Of a stretch of 64,000 nt of DNA, positions 22,873-30,128 are shown one piece after another (the first letter of the stretch is position 1; each line of letters starts with the position of its first letter). Origin of the DNA: Streptomyces colonosanans (GTDB lineage Bacteria; Actinomycetota; Actinomycetes; Streptomycetales; Streptomycetaceae); the NCBI RefSeq assembly GCF_001866645.1, contig NZ_MLYP01000023.1, positions 1 to 64,000 on the forward strand, given 5' to 3'. A model generated the notes under the pieces. It had not been told where the DNA came from. It saw nothing but the letters and a program-made list of their open reading frames with translations, and made no database searches. The position numbers and the translations under genes were made by a program.

Positions 22873-23324
22873 ATAGCTGGACCGACCAGAGCCCTCGGGC
22901 CCGGCCGACCAGATGTGCGGATGTGTCGGGTGCCGCCCCCTTCGTGAGAAGCGGGCGGACACCGATCGGGTGGGGGGAGATTTCTCCTCTCGTCTTGTTG
23001 GTGGTGAACCGCAGGGCCCCCGTCAAAGGGCCCCGCGGATCGGTAGGGCGTCGGTCGTTGTCAGCGGCCGGGTCTTGCTGGTGGCCCTTGTCAAAGGGGC
23101 CGACCCGCTTGTCAGGCGGGGTAGTGCTGGTAGTGCTGGTAAAAGAAAACGGCTCGATGAGCCGATCTCGGGCCCGGGTGTCAAAGCCGGGACCGAGCGA
23201 AGGGCCGCGCGAGGCCGGTGGATTGTCAGTCCGCCTTCTGGCGCGCGCGGCCGGTGGCGGCTACGTCATCCCGACCCCCTCGATTCCGAAGGCGGAGTCG
23301 GCGTGCCTGAAATCAGGTACGCGG
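22873..23324. other. Intergenic stretch of the replication region
   Basis: No convincing gene. It contains several GTCA(A/G)-based direct repeats (23022-23235), a direct repeat GTAGTGCTG at 23121-23138 and a short AT-rich patch (about 23138-23150). It lies between the initiator-type operon and the Tap-like HTH gene. Confidence 0.6.
23022..23235. repeat. Candidate iterons (GTCAAAGG / GTCAGCGG family)
   Basis: Six copies around TTGTCA(A/G): GTCAAAGGGCCCC at 23022, TTGTCAGCGGCCG at 23058, TTGTCAAAGGGGCCG at 23088, TTGTCAGGCGGGG at 23109, TGTCAAAGCCGG at 23179 and TTGTCAGTCCGCC at 23223. All have the same orientation, and spacing is irregular (21-69 bp). Longer units GTCTTGYTGGTGG precede two copies. 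Likely binding sites for the initiator-type protein or the HTH protein next door. Confidence 0.5.
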
Positions 23325-23591
23325 TCAGTCCTCACTGGGCGCCTCCTGAGCAGCAGCCGGGTACTTCCCGGCCAGCCGACGGAGGAAGTGCGCGTACTTC
23401 AGGCGATTGCTGCGGTGGGGCTTGGCGACCCCTGCCTCCCACCGTGCGACGGCGACGCGCTTGACGCCGATGGCGTGGGCGACTTCCGCCTGGGTGAGCC
23501 CGGCGGCGACTCGCAGCTGCTGCCGAACGTGAGGCGAAGGGAGGGTATCGGCATCCACCAGGGCATCGATGCGACGCAGCGGATCCGACAT
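23325..23591 (-). CDS. XRE-type HTH protein resembling the Tap N-terminus (88 aa)
   Basis: The HTH (LRVAAGLTQAEVAHAIGVKRVAVARWE) occupies residues ~26-52. The whole 88 residues align with the first ~85 of the Tap encoded at 8998-11217: both open with MS..(F/L)...(V/I)DALV, continue with LPS...R..LR, and end with LL/FLR.LA..YPA. It is a free-standing copy of the Tap DNA-binding domain. GGAGG lies 5-6 bases before the ATG. It may compete for Tap sites or regulate the replication operon, which it faces upstream. Confidence 0.8.
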   Translation of the reverse strand: MSDPLRRIDALVDADTLPSPHVRQQLRVAAGLTQAEVAHAIGVKRVAVARWEAGVAKPHRSNRLKYAHFLRRLAGKYPAAAQEAPSED

Positions 23592-23672
23592 CGCGGCCTC
23601 CATCCTAAGAAACAGTTCCTGAAAAGATACACGAAGTGATCTCCAGAACTGCGCCCCGTTCGATGCCCGGTA

Positions 23673-23861
23673 GTGTCCGTGCCCGTGTCCCGCATCGTGT
23701 TCTTCGATCTGGACGGCACGCTGGCCCACCGTCAGGCGGAGTTCGGCGACGCCGTGACCGGTCTGTGCCGCGCCCGTGCTCTCCCGCCAGATCCCGACGC
23801 GCACCACGCCGTCGACGACGTCACCGACGCCACCACCATCCTGTTCACCGAGACGGAGTAG
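23673..23861 (+). pseudogene. HAD-hydrolase N-terminal fragment (62 aa)
   Basis: Begins RIVFFDLDGTLAHRQ, the HAD motif I with DxDGT, but ends after 62 residues without motifs II-IV. It stops 4 bases before the oxidoreductase start. Most probably the remnant of a truncated HAD phosphatase; a short translated leader is an alternative. Confidence 0.6.
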
Positions 23862-23865
23862 CACC

Positions 23866-24699
23866 GTGGACCAGCCGACCGTCGGCATCCTCCACCCCGG
23901 CAGCATGGGCGCCGCCGTCGCCGCCTGCGCCGCGACCAACGCCGCCGCGGTCCTGTGGTGCGCGACCGGGCGCAGCGCCGCGTCCGCAGAGCGCGCCGCC
24001 CAGTTCGGCCTGACGCCCGTGGGCGCGCTGTCCGACCTGCTGGACCGAAGCGACATCGTCATCAGCCTTTGCCCGCCAGCCGCAGCTGAGGACTTGGCGC
24101 GCGAAGTCGCCGAGCACGGCTTCAGCGGGCTGTATGTGGAGGCGAATGCCATCAACCCTGAGCGGACGAAACGGATCGCTGGGCTGGTGGACGCGACAGT
24201 CGTAGATGGCGGCGTCGTCGGCTCCCCGCCCGTCCGAGGCAAGACGCCGACGTTGTACCTGTCCGGCGCGGCCGCCGCGACTGCGCAGATCGAGGCGCTC
24301 TTCGCAGGAACTGCCGTGCGGACGACGACGCTGGGCACGGGGGTTGGGAAGGCATCCGCGCTGAAGTTGTCGTACGCCAGTTTCCAGAAGACCTCGCGCG
24401 TGCTGGTCGCGCTCGCGATCGGCATGGCACGTGAGCACGGTGTCGACCAGGAGCTCATCGAGGTTGCATCCCGGCGCACCGACTCGTATCTCTCGGAGCC
24501 GGAGTACGTCGCCAAGACTGCGGCGCGGGCCTGGCGCTGGGGCCCGGAGCTGGAGGAAGCTGCCGACACGCTCGCGGCCGCCGGCCTTCCGCCGGAGATG
24601 CTGCGCGCAGCCGCGGCAACGCTGGCACGGTGGAACGCTGTCAAGGACGACAGCGAGCTCACGCTCACCGGCGCCCTGGATCGACTCGCCCAGCCGTAG
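23866..24699 (+). CDS. NAD(P)-dependent oxidoreductase with DUF1932 domain (277 aa)
   Basis: The N-terminal Rossmann fold (VGILHPGSMGAAVA) and LCPPAAAEDLAREV match the 3-hydroxyisobutyrate/6-phosphogluconate dehydrogenase group. The C-terminal part (KASALKLSYASFQKTSRVLVA ...) matches the DUF1932 domain. The family reduces or oxidises small hydroxy acids with NAD(P); the substrate is unknown. Length is normal (~270-290). GTG start directly after the HAD fragment. It ends 7 bases before the convergent kinase gene. Confidence 0.8.
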   Translation: MDQPTVGILHPGSMGAAVAACAATNAAAVLWCATGRSAASAERAAQFGLTPVGALSDLLDRSDIVISLCPPAAAEDLAREVAEHGFSGLYVEANAINPERTKRIAGLVDATVVDGGVVGSPPVRGKTPTLYLSGAAAATAQIEALFAGTAVRTTTLGTGVGKASALKLSYASFQKTSRVLVALAIGMAREHGVDQELIEVASRRTDSYLSEPEYVAKTAARAWRWGPELEEAADTLAAAGLPPEMLRAAAATLARWNAVKDDSELTLTGALDRLAQP

Positions 24700-24706
24700 C
24701 CCGCGC

Positions 24707-25270
24707 TCATGCCGTCGCTGCTCCCGCCCGCTGCGCCAGCAGCTGGTCGATGAGCCGCGCCGCCTCCTGCGGCGATGCCGTCGCGGTGTCCACCGTCAGG
24801 TCCCAGACCGTCTCCGGGTGCGCGTCCAGGTCCTCACGGGTTGCGTCCCACGCCGCCAGCCGCGCCGTGGTGTCGCTGTCACCCCGGCCCGCGGACCGCT
24901 CCGCGGTCGCCTCGCGCGGGCACCACAACAGCACCACGGCCCAGTCCGCTGGGTAGCCGTCGACCAGGGCCCGGATGCCGTCGACCTGCCCGAGGTGCAC
25001 CACCGGCACCCCGGCCGCAAACGCGGCGTCCAGGCCGGGCACGTCGATCACGTAGGTGTTGCCGTACCGCCGGTTCGCGTAGACGACGCCGCCCGAGGTC
25101 TCCAGCTCGCGCAGCTGCTCCGTTGTGCCCATCCGGTAGCCGGCTGACTTGCCTGTCCCGACCTTGAGTCGTGCGAACTGTGCGTACTGCAGACTCAGTT
25201 CGGCGAGCGCCGCAGTGATGGTGTCCTTGCCCGCCGCTGGTGGCCCGTAGAGGATCACGCCCCCCGTCAT
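24707..25270 (-). CDS. Guanylate-kinase-like P-loop protein (187 aa)
   Basis: Walker A GPPAAGKDT at ~9-17 is followed by YRMGTTEQLRELETSGGVVY, a guanylate-kinase-like segment, then AVVLLWCPREATAERSAGRGD and a lid-like ARLAAWDATREDL. Guanylate kinases usually have GPSGVGK(S/T), so this is a relative rather than the housekeeping enzyme. Its start overlaps the upstream stop (ATGA), which couples it to the HTH/P-loop gene. Substrate unknown. Confidence 0.7.
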   Translation of the reverse strand: MTGGVILYGPPAAGKDTITAALAELSLQYAQFARLKVGTGKSAGYRMGTTEQLRELETSGGVVYANRRYGNTYVIDVPGLDAAFAAGVPVVHLGQVDGIRALVDGYPADWAVVLLWCPREATAERSAGRGDSDTTARLAAWDATREDLDAHPETVWDLTVDTATASPQEAARLIDQLLAQRAGAATA

Positions 25271-26298
25271 GCTGGCACCGCCCCGACCGCCTGCCGCGCC
25301 TGATCTGCCAAGGAGATCGCGGCACCCATGCGGTTGTCCACGACTAGGTGCGGGACCGCAGGACGCAGGTCCAGATCCACGGTCTCCAGGTACTCGTCCC
25401 ACCGCTCGAGCTTCCACGCATCCCGGGCCGCGCCGCGGTGCGAGATGTATTCGTGCATCGACTCCACATCGCACTGCACCCAGATCGGCGCAACGTCGAC
25501 GCCATGCGAGGCGCAGCGGTTGATCAGCCGCTGCATCCACTGCGTGTCCGTCAGCTCAGCAATGAACGGAGCAGTGACCACCGTGCTGATTCCGCAGGTC
25601 ACGTGCGAGTACACGGCCTGCATCAGCGCGGCGTACTCAGCCGGTCGGACCTTCGTGCGATACAACTCGGTGTGCCGGTCGTGCGGTTGCGACCCCAGCG
25701 CGGTCAGCAGCGGTTCCACCAGGGGCCGGGTCAACGGGTCCTTGTCGACCAGCGGCCAGCCCGTCAGCTGCGTCAGAAAGCGGGCGAACTCGGTCTTGCC
25801 CGAACCTGCGTAGCCCCCCACCAGTACGACACAGGGCCTATGCGGGTCTCCACCTGTACGGCGCCGCTTCCAGGCCTCCATCACCCGTTGTTGCCAGCTG
25901 TAGCTGTCGAACCCCTGCCCGTCCGAGATCCGCATCAACGCCCGCTCAACGGCGATTACGTGCGAGCCGTTGCGTTGCTCAGGAAGAGGGGTGACCTCGA
26001 AATTCGTCTCTTCACCGGGCAACGCGGGCCGGAAACCCAGCGACGGCTCTGTTGCCCGGTACAGCAGACAGTAGGCCCGGCGATACGCCGGCCCCGGGTA
26101 ACTCTCACCCGTCTCATGCTGGCTCAGCGTCTGCGGGTTCGCCGCTGGCACGCCCTTCAGCCCAGCCTGCTCTGCCACAAGCCGCAGCTGCTCACCCGAC
26201 TCCTCCAGCGTCAGCCCGTGAGCCTCCCGGTGCTCCCGGAGCTTGTCCGGACGCCACCCAGCGCGCTTACCCACCCCGTGATCCTCCGTCTGCACCAT
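25267..26298 (-). CDS. HTH plus P-loop kinase-like protein (343 aa)
   Basis: Residues ~17-75 form an XRE-type HTH (LREHREAHGLTLEESGEQL, NPQTLSQHETGESYP). Residues ~155-340 form an AAA/kinase-like domain with Walker A VGGYAGSGKTEFA, LVDKDPLTRPLVEPLL and QCDVESMHEYISHRG. It may be a regulator that senses or phosphorylates a nucleotide and then controls its operon. It is coupled to the guanylate-kinase-like gene by ATGA. The ATG at 26298 has only a weak ribosome site. Confidence 0.7.
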   Translation of the reverse strand: MVQTEDHGVGKRAGWRPDKLREHREAHGLTLEESGEQLRLVAEQAGLKGVPAANPQTLSQHETGESYPGPAYRRAYCLLYRATEPSLGFRPALPGEETNFEVTPLPEQRNGSHVIAVERALMRISDGQGFDSYSWQQRVMEAWKRRRTGGDPHRPCVVLVGGYAGSGKTEFARFLTQLTGWPLVDKDPLTRPLVEPLLTALGSQPHDRHTELYRTKVRPAEYAALMQAVYSHVTCGISTVVTAPFIAELTDTQWMQRLINRCASHGVDVAPIWVQCDVESMHEYISHRGAARDAWKLERWDEYLETVDLDLRPAVPHLVVDNRMGAAISLADQARQAVGAVPA

Positions 26299-26496
26299 GA
26301 TCCGGAGCCTAAGGGCGAGCCCCGAAATCCCGTGTGTAGCTAGTCGTTGAAAACGTGTTGAGGAACTCGTTCACCGAAGTGACGAGAGGTTCGTGATGTT
26401 CTTCCAAGCCCCCGCCGAGTGTGATGGCCCCCACAAACAGCGGAACGCTTGGAGGGCATCACAGTGGCTGTTCGCCTTGGGCTAGACGCATGTGCG

Positions 26497-27255
26497 TCAC
26501 GCGTCGAATTCGTAGTCCAATACGTACGCTGCCGAGTCCAGGGTCATCTCGTTGATCTCCACTGCGCGCCCATCTGCGTCGAAGGCTGTGCGAGCCAGCT
26601 TGATTACGGATCTGTCAGTTGGGATGGACAACCGGGCTGCCTCGTCAGCAGTGGGCAGGCGGACTCGGATCTCCTCACGGAACCGCGTCGGAGCGTGCCC
26701 GAGGTCGGCCAACCGAGCGTAAATGCCCCCGGGCCCAGTGTCCGCTTGAGTGATGGGCGAGCCCGCGACCAGCGCCTGAGGAAGATAGGACGCCGCGAGC
26801 ATGACGGGGCGTCCTTCCAGGACGTACCGCCGACTGCGCACGCAGGCCGTCTCGTCAGGCCCCAGTTCGAGCACGTCCCTGACGTGCTCGGGCGGGGCCG
26901 CGTCTTCGTCCACCGTGATCTGGTCGACGTCCGGGGCGCGGTGGTCGTCCGCCGACCAGATCGATCTACCGCTTCCCCACTGCCCACTAGCCACTCGGGG
27001 AATGCCTCGACGCCTGATGGGTCGGAACGACAAGACACGGGCGCCGGCTCCCTTCTTGCTCTCGACGAGCCCTTCGGTACTCAAGACCTTGAGGGCCCTA
27101 CGGGCGGTAAGACTGGCGACGCCATATTGGGCGGCCAGCGCGTTCTCCCCTGGCAACCGGTCACCAGGTCCGTAATCCCCGCGCTCGATCGCCGCCTTCA
27201 GGTCGTCAGCAATCTGCTGGACCTTCGTGCGCTGCGCACCTACCTCATCCGTCAT
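26497..27255 (-). CDS. GntR-family repressor, HutC/KorSA type (252 aa)
   Basis: Residues ~8-75 are a GntR winged helix (QQIADDLKAAIERGDYGPGD, LPGENALAAQYGVASLTARR, VLSTEGLVESKKGAGARVL). Residues ~95-250 form a UTRA-type ligand-binding domain (ETACVRSRRYVLEGRPVMLA ... RTAFDADGRAVEINEMTLDS). KorSA of pSAM2 and TraR-type repressors of Streptomyces plasmids share this plan and repress transfer genes. Five probable operators lie in the divergent promoter region immediately upstream, two of them within its own promoter. GGGAG precedes the ATG. The repressed target is the 27.5-kb onward region. Confidence 0.85.
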   Translation of the reverse strand: MTDEVGAQRTKVQQIADDLKAAIERGDYGPGDRLPGENALAAQYGVASLTARRALKVLSTEGLVESKKGAGARVLSFRPIRRRGIPRVASGQWGSGRSIWSADDHRAPDVDQITVDEDAAPPEHVRDVLELGPDETACVRSRRYVLEGRPVMLAASYLPQALVAGSPITQADTGPGGIYARLADLGHAPTRFREEIRVRLPTADEAARLSIPTDRSVIKLARTAFDADGRAVEINEMTLDSAAYVLDYEFDA

Positions 27256-27263
27256 CTGTCTCC

Positions 27264-27276
27264 CTACCTCGGTAGC
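27264..27276. promoter_or_regulatory. GntR operator 1
   Basis: CTACCTCGGTAGC, 8 bases upstream of the repressor start, with the same core (CCTCGGTA) as the four other sites. Position suggests autorepression. Confidence 0.6.
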
Positions 27277-27292
27277 GATCCTAGGGCGGCTT

Positions 27293-27304
27293 GCTACCGA
27301 GGCA
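27293..27304. promoter_or_regulatory. GntR operator 2 (inverted)
   Basis: GCTACCGAGGCA, the inverted form of the operator core. It lies with operator 1 in the repressor's own promoter region. Confidence 0.55.
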
Positions 27305-27347
27305 CCTCGAGGGGCGCGTTGATCGTGTCGGCTGCTCCACAGGATAC

Positions 27348-27361
27348 AACATCGGTAACGT
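27348..27361. promoter_or_regulatory. GntR operator 3
   Basis: AACATCGGTAACGT, half of the palindromic core. It lies just upstream of the -35 box of the divergent promoter. Confidence 0.55.
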
Positions 27362-27366
27362 ACTGC

Positions 27367-27397
27367 TTGACATCGGTACCGATGATGGCTCTACTAG
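27367..27397 (+). promoter_or_regulatory. Promoter of the transfer region with GntR operator 4
   Basis: A consensus TTGACA (27367-27372) is followed, 17-19 bases on, by TCTACT/TACTAG (27390-27397). The perfect palindrome CATCGGTACCGATG (27371-27384) fills the space between the two boxes. A repressor bound there would block RNA polymerase directly. Confidence 0.65.
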
Positions 27398-27401
27398 AAG
27401 C

Positions 27402-27419
27402 AACCTCGGTAACGAGGTT
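27402..27419. promoter_or_regulatory. GntR operator 5
   Basis: AACCTCGGTAACGAGGTT, arms of 7 bp around GTAA. It lies just after the -10 box, where bound repressor would stop early elongation. Confidence 0.6.
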
Positions 27420-27513
27420 CGCGCCGAGGCATCGCCTCGGGACTGCTTCGCCTTGCCTGGCCGTTCTCGGGGCTTCTCCCGGGACATCCACCTTCGGAGA
27501 GGAGCACCACAGC

Positions 27514-27891
27514 ATGTACGTCTCCCCGATCTCCCCCGCCGCGGTCGGCTCGCTGACCCCGGCAGGCCGCTTCGAGCGGCCGCTGCTCGCCTTCGTCAAC
27601 AGCCTGCTGTCCCCCGTCGACTACCGGCGCGGTGCTGAGCTGGCCCGCATGGCGTGGTCGAAGGCGCTCGGCTCGCTGCGCCTCACCACCGAGGCCGGGA
27701 TGGAAGGGGACATCCCCACCTGGCTCGCCGACGCCGCCCGTCGCGTGGTCCGCGAGCAGACCTCCCCGGCCGCCTGCGCCAGCCGCGTCGTGACCGTCGC
27801 CCCGAATGGCGAGCCTCACGACCTGGTCCCCGCGGGCACCGAGGTGTCCGCTTCCTGCGACACCGTGCCCCCCGTCCCGATGGCCGCCTGA
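27514..27891 (+). CDS. Hypothetical first gene of the GntR-controlled region (125 aa)
   Basis: Not recognised. A helical N-terminal half (FERPLLAFVNSLLSPVDYRR) and GDIPTWLADAARRVV in the middle. The C-terminus is strand-like with two Cys. AGGAG lies about 10 bases before the ATG. It starts about 115 bases after the predicted promoter and is thus the first product made when the repressor is released. Confidence 0.65.
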   Translation: MYVSPISPAAVGSLTPAGRFERPLLAFVNSLLSPVDYRRGAELARMAWSKALGSLRLTTEAGMEGDIPTWLADAARRVVREQTSPAACASRVVTVAPNGEPHDLVPAGTEVSASCDTVPPVPMAA

Positions 27892-27935
27892 CCACCACCG
27901 TCTCACCGAACACACCAAGAGAGGACCCGATTGAG

Positions 27936-28247
27936 ATGCAGACCCCTGACGCCTTCCGCGCCGCGCACGGCGACGCCACCACCTGGTCCCCCGCCGACTT
28001 CGACGGCTACGAGCACACGCTGGAGGCCACGAACCCGGCCTACACCGAGGCCATCGCCACCGGTCGGTTCGTCTTCGGCTGTCACGCCGAGGGCGACCAG
28101 GTCGTCGTCGACCTCGCCACCGCAGAGGACCTCGCCCAGCACCACCAGACGGCCGACACCCTGCAGCTCCTCTTCGGCGGTACCACGGGCAGCGGCAAGA
28201 CCAGCCAGGCCGCGGTCCTCGCCGCTATGCAGCGCCTGGCCGGCTGA
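27936..28247 (+). CDS. Short protein ending in a Walker A motif (103 aa)
   Basis: The last 25 residues contain LLFGGTTGSGKTSQAAVLA, a textbook FtsK-like Walker A with its following helix, and then the stop. No Walker B can follow, so it cannot be a complete ATPase. A second frame just after the stop (from 28247) reads as plausible protein (FYRDRAAARFRWW) to 28368, so the gene may be a frameshifted remnant of a larger P-loop protein. The ATG at 27936 has GAGAGGA about 10 bases upstream. Confidence 0.55.
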   Translation: MQTPDAFRAAHGDATTWSPADFDGYEHTLEATNPAYTEAIATGRFVFGCHAEGDQVVVDLATAEDLAQHHQTADTLQLLFGGTTGSGKTSQAAVLAAMQRLAG

Positions 28248-28503
28248 CGTTCGACGCCTTCTATCGGGACCGCGCCGCGGCTCGGTTCCGGTGGTGGGCG
28301 CCGGACCTCACGGTCCAGCCCCTCAACTTCATACGTCTGGCTGACCGCCGCTTCCACGCGCGGCCGGGGTGACAAGTACGACGCGGTCCCTCGGAGCACA
28401 GCCAGTTGCGCCACCCGCAGCCGTTGCGCTGCCCGTCGACCAGGAGCAGGTCGTTCGTCCAGCTCCTGACCGGCGGAGAACGCAACAGCAAGGGAGACAC
28501 CTG

Positions 28504-29175
28504 ATGCGTCACAACGGACGTGCCCCCATCAAGGCCAGCACGATGCGGCCCGAGCACCTCAGCCTCCGCGACAACGAGCCTCGCCTGGCGGTCTGCCCGG
28601 ACTGCCACACCTGGCACCGACTCACCCGGTCGATGATCACGCCGCACCGCGACGGCGGCCCCGACCAGAAGACCGAGCGCCGCTACTACGGCGACAAGCC
28701 CTCCGGCGGCCGCCGCTGCCCCGGCAGCGCGCAGCGCGTCGACATCGACATCACCCCCGAGGCATGGGGCGAGAAGCTGCTCGCAGCCGAAACCACCGCT
28801 GCCAGCCGCCGCACCACCCGCCCGATCCGCAAGCCTCGCCCGCAGGCGGCCCCCGCGACCTCCCAAATGTCCTCCGCCACCCGGTCGGCGCGCGAACAGC
28901 TCGCCGAGCACCTGCAGGACGACTGCGCCCGCTGCCGCCGGTTCGGATCCGCCCGCTGCACGATCGTCATCCAGCTGAGGCAGCGGATGCACCGTGCCAC
29001 CCACCTCGCCGCGACTGCTTCGGCCACCCCGCTCTACGGGCAGCTGCGCACCGCTCTGCACCAGCACCGCGCCACCTGCACCCCGTGCAAGAACGAAGCG
29101 CCCTGCGACACGGGCCGCAAGCTCGCCGCCCGCATGACCGGCATCGCCCACGACCACCTCACCCGCAGCGCCTGA
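28504..29175 (+). CDS. Hypothetical Cys-rich protein (223 aa)
   Basis: Not recognised. Three Cys groups suggest zinc binding: VCPDCHTWH near residue 30, CARCRR near 143 and CTPCKNEAPC near 197. A His/Arg-rich helical segment (IQLRQRMHRATHLAATA) lies between the last two. GGGAG precedes the ATG by 7 bases. It belongs to the GntR-controlled region and probably binds nucleic acid. Confidence 0.65.
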   Translation: MRHNGRAPIKASTMRPEHLSLRDNEPRLAVCPDCHTWHRLTRSMITPHRDGGPDQKTERRYYGDKPSGGRRCPGSAQRVDIDITPEAWGEKLLAAETTAASRRTTRPIRKPRPQAAPATSQMSSATRSAREQLAEHLQDDCARCRRFGSARCTIVIQLRQRMHRATHLAATASATPLYGQLRTALHQHRATCTPCKNEAPCDTGRKLAARMTGIAHDHLTRSA

Positions 29176-29205
29176 AACACACCCCGACGAGCCACGGAGG
29201 CACCC

Positions 29206-29370
29206 ATGCCTGTCCCGACAGACCCCCGCACCCCGCAGCAGCGACTCGCGGACCAACTGACCGCGGTCCGCAAGAAGTTGACTGGTCCTTCTCTGTCCCG
29301 GCAGGAGCGGGCGGAGATTGCCGATCGCATCTACCGCCTCGAGCAGGAGGCCGCGCGGATCGACGCCTGA
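29206..29370 (+). CDS. Small helical protein (54 aa)
   Basis: Too short for many gene finders but well formed: ACGGAGG 5 bases before the ATG, and 54 residues of mostly amphipathic helix (QQRLADQLTAVRKKLTG, RQERAEIADRIYRLEQEA). A strong hairpin follows 20 bases after the stop. Function unknown; an oligomerising small regulator is possible. Confidence 0.6.
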   Translation: MPVPTDPRTPQQRLADQLTAVRKKLTGPSLSRQERAEIADRIYRLEQEAARIDA

Positions 29371-29390
29371 CCACTCTCCGGACGATCGAC

Positions 29391-29432
29391 CACGGCCGCC
29401 CCCACCTTGTCTCCCTGGTGGGGGCGGCCGTG
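29391..29432. terminator. 16-bp perfect hairpin terminator
   Basis: CACGGCCGCCCCCACC, 10-base loop, GGTGGGGGCGGCCGTG. One of the strongest stems in the window. It follows the 54-residue gene. Confidence 0.85.
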
Positions 29433-29464
29433 GCTGCTCGTACGACAGCCAACCAGACAGACGA

Positions 29465-29490
29465 CAGCCCCCGGTGGCACCCGGGGGCTG
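29465..29490. terminator. 10-bp perfect hairpin
   Basis: CAGCCCCCGG, loop TGGCAC, CCGGGGGCTG, 32 bases after the stronger hairpin and ahead of the WhiB-like gene. It may act as a second terminator or an attenuator for the genes downstream. Confidence 0.65.
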
Positions 29491-29517
29491 ATCGAACGGA
29501 CCTACCTGGAGGCCCTG

Positions 29518-29604
29518 TTGAACACCTTCAGCATTGCACAGAACAACGGCGACTCCGACCCGGACATGGACGAGGCCCTGCGCCGCGTCCGGCAGGGACG
29601 GTGA
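29518..29604 (+). CDS. Possible 28-aa leader peptide
   Basis: TTG start with GGAGG 5 bases upstream, 28 residues (FSIAQNNGDSDPDMDEALRR), stop 5 bases before the WhiB-like ATG. It may simply couple translation into the next gene. Confidence 0.35.
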   Translation: MNTFSIAQNNGDSDPDMDEALRRVRQGR

Positions 29605-29609
29605 GCGGC

Positions 29610-29879
29610 ATGGACTGGCGCTACGACGCGGCCTGCCGCGAAGAGGACCCCGAACTGTTCTTCCCGATCGGCAACACCGGCCCGGCCCTCCTCCAGATCG
29701 AGGAGGCCAAATCGGCCTGCCGCCGCTGCCCCGTCATCGAGCGCTGCCTCCAGTGGGCGCTGGAGTCCGGCCAGGAGCACGGCGTGTGGGGCGGGCTCTC
29801 CGAGGACGAACGCCGCTCCATGAAGCGTCGCGCCGCCCGTAACCGCGCCCGACAGGCCAAGAAGGAGGCGACGTCATGA
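29610..29879 (+). CDS. WhiB-like (Wbl) iron-sulfur regulator (89 aa)
   Basis: Four Cys in the Wbl arrangement: AACREEDPELFFP, then CRRC, then ERCLQWAL, followed by the family's turn motif GVWGG and a basic tail (RRSMKRRAARNRARQAKK). Wbl proteins carry a [4Fe-4S] cluster and bind the principal sigma factor to alter promoter use. Plasmid and phage Wbl proteins often tune host genes. The ATG at 29610 is chosen for the normal MDWRY start; GTG at 29601 is possible. The stop overlaps the next start (ATGA). Confidence 0.92.
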   Translation: MDWRYDAACREEDPELFFPIGNTGPALLQIEEAKSACRRCPVIERCLQWALESGQEHGVWGGLSEDERRSMKRRAARNRARQAKKEATS

Positions 29880-29962
29880 GCGACGCCGACCGCCAGCGCC
29901 TGGAGGACGCACTCCGACGCACCAACGACAACCACGACTTCGGCCGCCGCGCGCATGGCTGA
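29876..29962 (+). CDS. Small ORF coupled to the Wbl gene (28 aa)
   Basis: Starts inside the Wbl stop (ATGA) and encodes 28 polar residues (ADRQRLEDALRRTNDNHDFG). The next gene starts within its last codons. The double overlap supports translation; function unknown. Confidence 0.45.
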   Translation: MSDADRQRLEDALRRTNDNHDFGRRAHG

Positions 29963-30128
29963 CGACCTGCACCAGCGGTACATGGCCGCCGCCCGGGCGC
30001 ATCGCGATCACGAGCGGCAGTGCACGAGCTGCTCGCCGGACGCGCGGTGCGAGATCGGGCGGCGCTTGTACGAGGTGCTCGCCCGGCTCCAAGACGCGCA
30101 CCTGAACCGGCTCCGGAAACGGAGCTGA
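29955..30128 (+). CDS. Small Cys-containing protein (57 aa)
   Basis: Encodes 57 residues: a helix (LHQRYMAAARAHRDHERQ), CTSCSPDARC, and a second helix (RRLYEVLARLQDAHLNRLR). The Cys spacing could hold zinc. It overlaps the preceding ORF by 8 bases. Part of the Wbl gene cluster. Confidence 0.55.
   Translation: MADDLHQRYMAAARAHRDHERQCTSCSPDARCEIGRRLYEVLARLQDAHLNRLRKRS

Noticed and set aside
23673..23861. Functional HAD hydrolase
   Set aside because: Only motif I is present; the protein ends before the other catalytic motifs.
29407..29604. A 65-residue frame starting in the hairpin loop at 29407
   Set aside because: Its first half runs through two strong hairpins and has no ribosome site; only the 28-residue end has a plausible start.
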